Assembly (NCBI RefSeq): GCF_040222955.1
Contig: NZ_JAVKCA010000008.1
Span: 124,001 to 188,000 of the forward strand
Length of the DNA: 64,000 nucleotides
Origin: Marinoscillum sp040222955
GTDB lineage: Bacteria; Bacteroidota; Bacteroidia; Cytophagales; Cyclobacteriaceae
Reading direction: 5' to 3'
A program made the translations under genes and the position numbers. Numbering within the stretch: the first letter of the stretch is position 1; each line of letters starts with the position of its first letter. The notes below the pieces were generated by a model. The model did not search any database. It worked only from the letters and a program-made list of their open reading frames with translations, and was not told where the DNA came from. Below are positions 7,916 through 16,069 of the stretch, in pieces.

Positions 7916-8805
7916 CTTTTCTCAAATTTTGGTTTTTGTATACTCCCTTTCACTTCTTTTTTCCGATAGACTCTGGTGCGAATGTCCTCTACCTGAAACA
8001 ATAATTTTCCCGAATCCGGCATTATGTCATAGTATCCGATGATCAGGTAGCCATTGGGCTTCAGACTTTTATAAAACAGGTTGAGAACCTTCAGCTTCAG
8101 CTGCTCATCGAAATAGATCATCACATTTCTGCAAAAAATGATGTCGTACTCACCAGTTACCGGATCATGGACAAGGTTGTGCCTTTCGAAGGTAACGTTC
8201 CGCTTATAGTGAGATTTAATGGCCGCATGCCTGTCGTGAAACTCAAAGTAGTCTTCCAGCTTGCGGTCAGGAAAGAATTTCAAAAAAGGAGTCAAATAAG
8301 GTTTGATGACCTCCAGAGAGTATTCTCCATCTCTAGCTTTTTTCAGCGCTTTTGTGCTGAGGTCAGAGGCCGCGATTTTTGTCCGGCCCAGGAGCCCTTT
8401 TTCTTCTAAGACAATGGCCATGGTGTAGACCTCCTCCCCCGTGGAGCAGCCAGCGTGCCATATTTTGAGTGATTCTCCTTTGAATCGCTCAAGAATCTCG
8501 TCGCGAAGTTTAATCCATACGTCGGGGTTTCTGAAAAGCTCTGTAAGGTTCACCAGCAGATCATCGATGGCACTCATGAAGAAATCATGATCCTTAAGGA
8601 TTCGTCCCCAGAGGTCAAGTGAAGAATCCATGCGATGCTTCATCATGAGCCGGTTCACCCCTCGCTTCAAAGATGCCTTCTCATAATTGGTAAAATCAAG
8701 TCCATATCGGTTTTTGATCGCCACCATCAAGGCACTCATTTCTTCGTCGGTAATCAACTCGAGAGGCTTTGCTTCACCGGAAAAGATACTTACTGATTCC
8801 TTCAT
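7912..8805 (-). CDS. cheR: Chemoreceptor glutamate methyltransferase CheR
   Basis: Uses S-adenosylmethionine to methylate glutamates of chemoreceptor signalling domains, the adaptation arm opposed by CheB. The 297-residue protein has the N-terminal helical domain with its basic helix (SLKRGVNRLMM), the NLTELFRNPDVW segment (86-97), the SAM loop HAGCSTGEE (117-125, followed by VYT where PYS is usual) and FCRNVMIYF. It starts 6 bp after cheA and overlaps cheY by 4 bp. No C-terminal pentapeptide tether is obvious at the ends of the two receptors here, so CheR probably docks directly. Confidence 0.95.
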   Translation of the reverse strand: MKESVSIFSGEAKPLELITDEEMSALMVAIKNRYGLDFTNYEKASLKRGVNRLMMKHRMDSSLDLWGRILKDHDFFMSAIDDLLVNLTELFRNPDVWIKLRDEILERFKGESLKIWHAGCSTGEEVYTMAIVLEEKGLLGRTKIAASDLSTKALKKARDGEYSLEVIKPYLTPFLKFFPDRKLEDYFEFHDRHAAIKSHYKRNVTFERHNLVHDPVTGEYDIIFCRNVMIYFDEQLKLKVLNLFYKSLKPNGYLIIGYYDIMPDSGKLLFQVEDIRTRVYRKKEVKGSIQKPKFEKR

Positions 8806-8811
8806 TTAGAA

Positions 8812-10506
8812 TTATTTGGTTTGGAGGACTTTTAGATGAATCAGGTCGGTGAGAGCTGCTATATCTATTACCGGGCATACATTTCCACTTCCCAGTATCG
8901 TGGTGCCGCTTAGTAATTTAGTTTTGTTAATTGGTTTGGCCAGAGGTTTTTCGATGATCTCTTTCTGCTGAAGGACTTTATCTACAATCACCCCTGTGGT
9001 CTGGCCCATGTAGGATACGATGATCACGTTAAAAACATCCTCCTCCTCACTCAGTTCGAAACTCTTCTGCAGACTGCCACGGCGACTTATTTCGTCCAAA
9101 CTTCTCATTTCCAAAATATCCTTCAGGAAAACAATAGAGATCGCTTCGTCCTGATATTTGGCCATCAGTCCCCCACTGAGTTTATTGATTTCACTTCTGG
9201 CAATGGTCACCACGGCTTCTGTGTATGAAAGTGCCATGGCGTACTCCTGCCCCCCTACATCGAAGAGCAAGGTGCCCTTAAGCGCCAATGACGATGGCAC
9301 ATGGAGGTTAACCGTGGTACCTGCGCCCACTTCTGTCTCTATACGCACCTGACCACCGATGGACTCAACGGCCTTCTTCACCACATCCATGCCCACACCA
9401 CGTCCGGAAATTTCATTCACCTTGTCGGAATTGGAAAAGCCCGACTCAAATATGTACCGCAGCACTTCGTCCTTACTCAGGTCTTTGGCCACAGCATCGG
9501 CCACCATTCCCTTCTGAACGATTTTCTTACGGATCACTTCATGATCGATACCCGCACCATCATCCTTCACCACGATAATCACCCGATCCCGTTCATAGCG
9601 TGCATCCAGGGTAATAGCTCCCTCAGGAGGTTTACCGCTTTCTACCCTTTTGGCCTCCGGCTCTATTCCGTGACTCACAGCATTTCGCACGAGATGAACC
9701 AGCGAATCACTGATCACCTTGAGCACGTTGCGGTCTATTTCTATCTCCGTGCCTTTGAGTACCAGCGCAACATTTTTCACCTCAATAGCTGCGGCATCCC
9801 GCACTACCCGATGGAATTTATTGAACAAAAATCCAACCTGAATCATGCGGGCATTCATAATGCTATACTGTAGGTTGGAGCTGATTCGCTTCAGTCGCTC
9901 AAACTCTGCAGTGGCCAACCCTATGTCCTGGCTAAAGGCAATCAGTCTGTCGCGCTCGATGATGAGCTGCCCCACCTCATTGAGCAAATCATCCATTTTC
10001 TTCACAGGAATCTGGATGACATCTGAAAACATCACCTGGGCCGGCCCTTCCTGTTTGGTTGTTTCTTCTTCTGCAGGCTCTAATTCTTCTTCACCGGGCG
10101 CGGCTGCCGGTGCTCCTTTATCCAGCTCGTTCTTAAGAAAGATCGAAAGACTGGTTTTGATCCCGAGGTAACTCACCTTCTGATTGGTCTCCAGGGCTCG
10201 CACCACCTGCGTGAGTTTGTCGTTGGCCCTGAAAAGGATTTCAAAAAGCTTTTTACTTAGTGTGATTTGCTTATTTCGAATGGCGATCATCACATCCTCC
10301 ATAGCGTGTGAAAGCTCAGATACGCCATCCAGGCCCAGACCCATGGCATTACCTTTCAGGGTATGGGTAATCCGAAAAATGCCATCAATGGCATCCTGAT
10401 TGGACTGATCTTTTTCCAGCTCCACGAAGAGCTTGTCCAGCTCTTCTATCTGGTCTTTCGCTTCTATGAGAAAGAGTTCCTTATATTCTGATTCCTTAGA
10501 TTTCAA
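8812..10506 (-). CDS. cheA: Chemotaxis histidine kinase CheA (no P2 domain)
   Basis: Array histidine kinase that phosphorylates CheY and CheB. Domains in 564 residues: P1/Hpt with H48 (RITHTLKGNAMG); a short acidic linker about 130-160 in place of the P2 CheY-docking domain; P3 dimerisation about 165-225; ATPase with N box HLVRNAVSHGIE (271-282), G1 KDDGAGID (314-321) and GRGVGMD (368-374); and P5 CheW-like domain about 408-560. Loss of P2 makes it shorter than the roughly 650-residue enteric enzyme and means CheY must be recognised through P1 or the ATPase. It lies 2 bp after cheB and 6 bp before cheR. Confidence 0.96.
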   Translation of the reverse strand: MKSKESEYKELFLIEAKDQIEELDKLFVELEKDQSNQDAIDGIFRITHTLKGNAMGLGLDGVSELSHAMEDVMIAIRNKQITLSKKLFEILFRANDKLTQVVRALETNQKVSYLGIKTSLSIFLKNELDKGAPAAAPGEEELEPAEEETTKQEGPAQVMFSDVIQIPVKKMDDLLNEVGQLIIERDRLIAFSQDIGLATAEFERLKRISSNLQYSIMNARMIQVGFLFNKFHRVVRDAAAIEVKNVALVLKGTEIEIDRNVLKVISDSLVHLVRNAVSHGIEPEAKRVESGKPPEGAITLDARYERDRVIIVVKDDGAGIDHEVIRKKIVQKGMVADAVAKDLSKDEVLRYIFESGFSNSDKVNEISGRGVGMDVVKKAVESIGGQVRIETEVGAGTTVNLHVPSSLALKGTLLFDVGGQEYAMALSYTEAVVTIARSEINKLSGGLMAKYQDEAISIVFLKDILEMRSLDEISRRGSLQKSFELSEEEDVFNVIIVSYMGQTTGVIVDKVLQQKEIIEKPLAKPINKTKLLSGTTILGSGNVCPVIDIAALTDLIHLKVLQTK

Positions 10507-10508
10507 TG

Positions 10509-11549
10509 TTATAAACAGTTAACCAAGTATCCACCAATTTCTTTTATATGCATGACCTTTTCGGCCGCTCCGGTTTCGAATGCTATTTTAGGCATGCCAT
10601 AGATAATACTGGATGACTCATCCTGTGCTATGGTAATACCCCCGCTATTTCTAATCATTTTCATCCCCTTCACCCCATCACGTCCCATACCGGTGAGGAG
10701 TACCCCTATCGCTTTTTCGCCATAGCACTCAGCCACAGATTCCATCAGCGCATTTATGGAGGGGTTGTTATACTCTTTGTATTCCTCTTTGGAGAAACCC
10801 ACTTTCACTTTTTCTCCCTTTCCTCCCTTCACCATGATCATGTTGGCATTGCCCGGCGCGATAATGACCATCCCCGGCTGGGGAATCATGCCACGCTTCC
10901 CCACCACCACTTTGAGTGAACTGAGTGCATCCAGCCGGTCTGCGAAAGACAAAATGAAATTGGGAGGCATGTGCTGACAAATAAGCACCGGAACGTTCAG
11001 GTTGGCAGGTAGGGATGTAATGACCTTCTCCAGGGCGGACGGCCCACCGGTAGACGCTCCAATCACAATCACATTGAACCTGGCCACGCTATCAAATGTA
11101 TGGGGCAACTTGCTTAGTCCATCATTTTCAATGGGTGTCGGCCGGGGCTTGGCACGGGCCACCCGCTTGACCATGGCCAAAATCTCAGCATTGATCTCCC
11201 GGATTTTCGAGCCTCCTTTTTGTGGTTTGTTGATGTAATCCACTGCTCCCAGCCGAAGCGCATCAAAAACCACATCGAGGTTACTGTTTCCCACCGAACT
11301 CAAAATCACTATAGGAATGGGATTGGCCTTCATGATATGCTCCACAGCATACAACCCATCATACTGATCCATGTTAATGTCCATCAGAATAACCTCAGGT
11401 TTCAGTTCCAGGGCCTTCTCAACCGCCTCCTTACCATTGGAGGCCGATCCTATCACTTCCAGCTCTTTGTCTTTGGACAACAAATCTGTGATCAGCAATC
11501 TCATGAATGCCGAATCGTCTACTACTAATATTTTTATCTTGCCTGTCAA
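10509..11549 (-). CDS. cheB: Chemoreceptor methylesterase/deamidase CheB
   Basis: Removes methyl groups from chemoreceptors when phosphorylated by CheA. The 346 residues comprise a receiver (D11/D12, phosphoacceptor D57, K109) and a methylesterase with the triad S166 (IGASTGGP), H193 (CQHMPP) and D291 (GMGRDG). The receiver departs from the CheB consensus after D57: it reads MDINMDQYDG where xxMPxMDG is usual, losing the normally conserved proline of the beta3-alpha3 loop. It is 4 bp from cheW and 2 bp from cheA, in a tightly packed block. Confidence 0.95.
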   Translation of the reverse strand: MTGKIKILVVDDSAFMRLLITDLLSKDKELEVIGSASNGKEAVEKALELKPEVILMDINMDQYDGLYAVEHIMKANPIPIVILSSVGNSNLDVVFDALRLGAVDYINKPQKGGSKIREINAEILAMVKRVARAKPRPTPIENDGLSKLPHTFDSVARFNVIVIGASTGGPSALEKVITSLPANLNVPVLICQHMPPNFILSFADRLDALSSLKVVVGKRGMIPQPGMVIIAPGNANMIMVKGGKGEKVKVGFSKEEYKEYNNPSINALMESVAECYGEKAIGVLLTGMGRDGVKGMKMIRNSGGITIAQDESSSIIYGMPKIAFETGAAEKVMHIKEIGGYLVNCL

Positions 11550-11553
11550 ATGC

Positions 11554-12213
11554 TTAGCTGGTTATCATTCTGGCCTTCAGTCTATCTCCCTCGATCAGCT
11601 CATCTATGTCGATGAAATAGACCATCTGTCCCTGAACCTTCACAAGTCCCTTAATGTAAGTTTCGTCCAAAGAGGTTTCGGACAGGTTATCAATGGTGGA
11701 CTGAATGGTGTCCCCGGAAATTTTCTGATTGAATGGAACATCAGGCACCAATATACCAACGGTAAACCGCTCCGTGCTCACCACCATGGTATAGGCGGAG
11801 CGAGCTTTGATGTCTTCACTGGCATCTACCAGACCGAGCTTATCGGCCAGATCCAAAATGATAATGCCCTTTCCTCTAATGGTGGCAATCCCTTTGATGT
11901 ATCGGGGTGTTTGCGGCATTTTGGTAATGGGTACGGTGGGCACCACTTCATTGACTTTGGAGATTTCCATGGCAAATGACTCCTGCCCCAACTGAAAAAC
12001 GATGAGGTGTACATGCTGACCCTTGAGAGAATCAATCTCCTCTTTGAACCGCCGGTGAAGCTCAGATCTTCTGGTCAGCTCTTCCTGAGTCAGGAACCAG
12101 GACTTATCTGCTGGTTCCTCTTTTTTGGAGACCTTTTTGGCTTTGGCTTCCTTCCCCTTGTCTGCACTGGAAGGATGGGCGCTTTTTTTCTTAAGATTGC
12201 GTCCTGCTGTCAT
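11554..12213 (-). CDS. cheW: Chemotaxis coupling protein CheW with basic N-terminal extension
   Basis: Couples receptors to CheA. A CheW domain occupies about residues 66-210 of 219. It is preceded by a roughly 65-residue tail rich in Lys, Ala and Glu that most CheW proteins lack; the tail is low in complexity and probably disordered. The gene sits between the PAS-containing receptor (41 bp upstream) and cheB (4 bp downstream). A second, differently organised CheW is encoded at 15279-15836, so the two may serve different receptors. Confidence 0.92.
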   Translation of the reverse strand: MTAGRNLKKKSAHPSSADKGKEAKAKKVSKKEEPADKSWFLTQEELTRRSELHRRFKEEIDSLKGQHVHLIVFQLGQESFAMEISKVNEVVPTVPITKMPQTPRYIKGIATIRGKGIIILDLADKLGLVDASEDIKARSAYTMVVSTERFTVGILVPDVPFNQKISGDTIQSTIDNLSETSLDETYIKGLVKVQGQMVYFIDIDELIEGDRLKARMITS

Positions 12214-12254
12214 ATTATATTCGGATTGCTCACCATTTTTAATCTACAAAGAAA

Positions 12255-15218
12255 TTAGTCGATATCTGCCAAAATCTCAGGGTACTTCTTTTTTATCCTC
12301 TCAAGGAATTTGTTCTCATCTGCAACATTATTTCCCATGTCGCTTTGCACATCCAGGATTCCCCAGTCTTCCAAATCGGGCAAATAAATTGGTGCTTTTC
12401 TGGCCAACTGGTAGGTGTCCCCCATCGCTGTTTTTACTTTCACAAGCCGCTGTACGGGCTTTCTGTTCTTGATGATCTGGCCTTCATCCGCCCAGTCATC
12501 ACCGGATACCTGAGTGCCATTCGAACTGGTCAGATACTTTTTACCACTTTGGGTTTTCACCAGCACTGCGTCGTTGATGTGCTTCAGCACCTCTCCAAAA
12601 AATTCCTTCTGCTCTTTGAATAACCTGGACGTATCCTTCCCGGACTTCACCAACCTCTGAAGGTTTTCAAGCTCCACCTCCTGTTCTTCAGATTTTATCT
12701 GAGCCAGCTTCAGGTCTGTGATGTCTCTGGATATCCCAAAGGTGCCGACGATTTTCCCCTCCTGGTCTTTCAATGGCAACTTGGTAGTGGATACAAAGCT
12801 GGTAGTCCCATCCTTTTTGTCCTCTCTCTCTATCTGATTAAGCAAAGGGACTCCGGTCTTAATGATGTTCTGCTCATCGTTGAAGGCCTTTTTGGCATGT
12901 TCTCCAAAAAAGTCAAAATCTGTCTTCCCGGTGATTTCACTCACATCTTTTACACCAAAATTAGGCGCCATTGACTCACTCACCCTCATGAAGTGTCCCT
13001 GGGTATCTTTGAAGTAGATAAAATCAGGCATATTATCCAGTAATGCCGCCAAGAGCCTGTTCTCCTCTTCAAATTTGAGCTGGGCCAGCCTCATTTCAGT
13101 AATATCTCTGGAGATTCCAAAAGTGCCTATGATGTTTCCATCCACATCCTTCAACGGCATCTTGGTGGTAGACATATACCTGGATTCCCCATTTTTGAGA
13201 TCCGCCTTTTGAATGTTGTTGATCATAGGGACACCAGTCCGTATGATATTTTGTTCATCCTCATAAGATACCCTGGCATGCTCTCCATGGAAGTCAAAAT
13301 CACTCTTCCCTATCAATTGTTTTGGATCTTCCATTCCAAACCTCTTGACGTGAGCCAGGCTATTTCGAATGAATTTGCTTTCTCTGTCTTTAAAATAGAT
13401 ATAATCCGGGATGTTAGAGAGCAGTGCATCCAACAGGCTCTTCTCCTTTTCATAGGCCTCACGCATTTGGAAGAGTGCATTGTTCTCTTTGGCCTGCCCC
13501 GATAGTCGAACCATGCTGATGCCCTCCTTAAATTCCATGGCGATCTGGGCAAGGTTTTGGGTTTTATCATTGTAGCTGCCCATACCCGACGAAAGCTCGG
13601 TAGCCGAACTGGCCACCTCTTCGGTGCCTGCTGCGGTCTGCTCTGCTATCACCACGATGCTTTCGGTGATGGAAACCACATTGTTAATACTCTGGATTTG
13701 ATTTTGGGCAGCATTGAGAATCTCCTCAGAGAACCGAAGCGTCTCTGTGGAAGAATCAAGAATTTCCTTGAAGGACTCAGCGGCAAACCTGGAGGTTTCC
13801 TCTCCGCTTTTCACCACCATATTCATATTGGACATCACTTTGGCTGCCACCTGGGTATCTGCTTGCACGTCTCCCACCAATATTTCTATCTCCTTGGCCG
13901 ACTTCCGGGAATCCTCAGCGAGTTTGCGGATTTCCTCTGCCACTACGGCAAAACCGCGACCGGCATCCCCTGCCTGGGCGGCCTCTATTGCGGCATTCAG
14001 TGCCAGCAGGTTCGTCTGAGAGGCAATCTCCGTGATCACGCTCAGCGTCCTTGAGATCTCCTGAGACCTCTGAGTGAGTACCTGAATCGATTGATTAGTC
14101 TTGGTAGAGTACTCAGAAATCTCCACCATGCTGCTCACCACTCCATTTACAATGCCGATCCCTTTTTCACTGCTTTCAGCACCAATCTTTGCAGCATTGT
14201 TGATGGCCTCAGCCTTCAGCACCATTCGCCGGGAAGCCTGAAGGATTTCCTCTACCAGGCTGGATGACTCATCCACCTTGGCCAACTGATTTTGGGCTCC
14301 ACTACTCATCTGAGCAATGGCAGAAGCAATTTCGTTGGTGTTGGAATTCATTTCCTCACCAGTGACCCGCATCTCGCTGGTAGACTCCTCAATGGTGAGC
14401 ACATTCTGAGAGATTTGATGAAGCAGCCCATCGAGGTTGTCCAGTGCCAGGTTGAGGTTATTGGCCATTTTCAGAATATCTCCTTTGGCTTCCTCCTTGT
14501 ACCGATGGGTGAGGTCACCGGAAGCCATGGCATTGACGATCTTGTTGATGGAGTAAAATGGTCTGGAAACGTTCTCCAGAAGCTGATTAATTGAATCTCC
14601 CAACTGGAGCCAAATTCCGGATTTGTTTTGGTTATCTATTCGCACATCCAGTTTACCCTCATCTCCGGCCAGGCTCACTACTTCGTCCACCCCACCGAGC
14701 ATAGTGCGCAGGTTATCCCTCATATCCAGCAAGGACTGTCCCAACAGATCGTTTTCACTTTTCAGGCTAAACTCTGAATTCAGGTTTCCCTCCCGAATCT
14801 CATTGGCCAGGCCAGCGGTATTTTTCAGAAACACCAGGTGGCTGTCCAGCGCTTTGGAGATATGACCAATTTCATCCTTTCTGCCGGCTGTTTTCAGCTC
14901 CTGAAAATCAACATCGAGATTGCCATCAGACATCATATTGATTCGCTTGATAATCCGATAAAGCGGATAATGAACATACCTGAAGATAAACCGCATGCCC
15001 AGGTAAAACTGAAGGATGATAACCGGCGAGGCATACATAAAATAGACGATCCCGTACATGCCGGATGCATAGGCGACGATGCACAGCTCGGCAGAAAGGG
15101 CTACAAAAAAAAGGCATATCCTAAAGAGGAAAGATCCTTTGAAGTTGAAGTAAATAGCTAAAGTGCTCGCTAGCAAAATAGCGCTTACAAAGCCGGTAAT
15201 CTTTAATAATTCTATCAT
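12255..15218 (-). CDS. Chemoreceptor with membrane anchor and tandem PAS domains C-terminal to the signalling hairpin
   Basis: A 987-residue methyl-accepting protein of unusual order. Three hydrophobic segments lie in about 1-80 with almost no extracytoplasmic loop; HAMP-like helices follow at 85-265; the conserved signalling tip is at 397-437 (EIASQTNLLALNAAIEAAQ region). After the hairpin come two PAS domains, 594-711 and 723-840, each starting with PD-IYFKD and ending GTFGISRDIT, then a further alpha/beta segment to 987. The two PAS copies are clearly duplicated. With no ligand-binding ectodomain, sensing is probably cytoplasmic or redox/energy-like through the C-terminal PAS pair (inference). 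No CheR-tether pentapeptide is seen. It lies 41 bp upstream of cheW. Confidence 0.93.
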   Translation of the reverse strand: MIELLKITGFVSAILLASTLAIYFNFKGSFLFRICLFFVALSAELCIVAYASGMYGIVYFMYASPVIILQFYLGMRFIFRYVHYPLYRIIKRINMMSDGNLDVDFQELKTAGRKDEIGHISKALDSHLVFLKNTAGLANEIREGNLNSEFSLKSENDLLGQSLLDMRDNLRTMLGGVDEVVSLAGDEGKLDVRIDNQNKSGIWLQLGDSINQLLENVSRPFYSINKIVNAMASGDLTHRYKEEAKGDILKMANNLNLALDNLDGLLHQISQNVLTIEESTSEMRVTGEEMNSNTNEIASAIAQMSSGAQNQLAKVDESSSLVEEILQASRRMVLKAEAINNAAKIGAESSEKGIGIVNGVVSSMVEISEYSTKTNQSIQVLTQRSQEISRTLSVITEIASQTNLLALNAAIEAAQAGDAGRGFAVVAEEIRKLAEDSRKSAKEIEILVGDVQADTQVAAKVMSNMNMVVKSGEETSRFAAESFKEILDSSTETLRFSEEILNAAQNQIQSINNVVSITESIVVIAEQTAAGTEEVASSATELSSGMGSYNDKTQNLAQIAMEFKEGISMVRLSGQAKENNALFQMREAYEKEKSLLDALLSNIPDYIYFKDRESKFIRNSLAHVKRFGMEDPKQLIGKSDFDFHGEHARVSYEDEQNIIRTGVPMINNIQKADLKNGESRYMSTTKMPLKDVDGNIIGTFGISRDITEMRLAQLKFEEENRLLAALLDNMPDFIYFKDTQGHFMRVSESMAPNFGVKDVSEITGKTDFDFFGEHAKKAFNDEQNIIKTGVPLLNQIEREDKKDGTTSFVSTTKLPLKDQEGKIVGTFGISRDITDLKLAQIKSEEQEVELENLQRLVKSGKDTSRLFKEQKEFFGEVLKHINDAVLVKTQSGKKYLTSSNGTQVSGDDWADEGQIIKNRKPVQRLVKVKTAMGDTYQLARKAPIYLPDLEDWGILDVQSDMGNNVADENKFLERIKKKYPEILADID

Positions 15219-15278
15219 CTATTGGGTTGCGTTGGATTCAAAAAATATGGGGAAACTTATCTTGTCGGCCTGATCGCA

Positions 15279-15836
15279 CTATTCCACCTTCACTTCGATC
15301 ATCTCTAAAATATCGACCAATATGATCATGGACTTATCCTTTTTGACAATGCCTTTGATAAAGTGATCTTCGGGTGCGAGGTTATTGATCACCGCTGAAC
15401 TGGTATTGATCTGTGAAGATTTAACCAGTAAGGTGTCAGGCACCTGCCGCACTATGAGACCGGCCTGGTAGGTATCATCTTTGATCACGATGATAAACGC
15501 CTCTTCCAAATCCTCCATCAGCCGGGCCTTGGGATTGATCCTCTTTTCAAGGTCAATAACGGCCAGTACGTTACCCCTTACATTGCCTACACCGAGTATA
15601 TAGTCGGGAGCCTGAGGTACAGGGGCTATTTTGGGCACTTTCACCACCTCGCGCACTTTTTCTATGGGAAGCGCATAGCGCTCACGCCCTACCGGAAAGA
15701 CAACGAGTACTTCGTTTTTTTCTACCTCCCCAGTCTCTGAAATTTCCTGATTGAGCCTGCCTAAAGCGGCTGCTTCTACCCAGCTCTTTTCTGACTGAGC
15801 TATGCCATGTGACTTTGTAGAGTCTCCGTCCACCAT
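15279..15836 (-). CDS. cheW: Chemotaxis coupling protein CheW (second copy)
   Basis: A 185-residue CheW-like protein, CheW domain about 42-182. It keeps the core features (VFPVGRERYALPIEKVREVV; ILGVGNVRGNVLAVIDL) and has a shorter N-terminal extension than the CheW at 11554-12213. It sits 60 bp upstream of the PAS-type receptor and 233 bp downstream of the dCache receptor, so it may head its own transcript. It likely links one or both receptors to CheA. Confidence 0.92.
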   Translation of the reverse strand: MVDGDSTKSHGIAQSEKSWVEAAALGRLNQEISETGEVEKNEVLVVFPVGRERYALPIEKVREVVKVPKIAPVPQAPDYILGVGNVRGNVLAVIDLEKRINPKARLMEDLEEAFIIVIKDDTYQAGLIVRQVPDTLLVKSSQINTSSAVINNLAPEDHFIKGIVKKDKSMIILVDILEMIEVKVE

Positions 15837-16069
15837 TTTCGCTGCGTTAAAATATTGTCTAAGGGAATGTAACCACCAGGAATCAAATAAAAATCAAACT
15901 CCTCAATGGCTCAGCCTCCGAAAAACTTACGATTCAGAGTGTCCTATTATTCTCAGATTCCATCACCCGGAGAAATAATATTCGGCTAAAACCTCCTTAC
16001 TCAAACATTTGTAAAATAGTAAAATGAAAAATTTCACCTACTAAAAAGCATAAATATTTAAAGAAAAAC

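Noticed and set aside
9301..9873. 190-codon plus-strand frame antisense to cheA
   Set aside because: Covers the conserved ATPase and P3 coding region in reverse; no independent support.
13022..13440. Near-repeat at DNA level inside the PAS-type chemoreceptor
   Set aside because: It is explained by the duplicated PAS domains of one protein, not by a mobile or CRISPR-like repeat.
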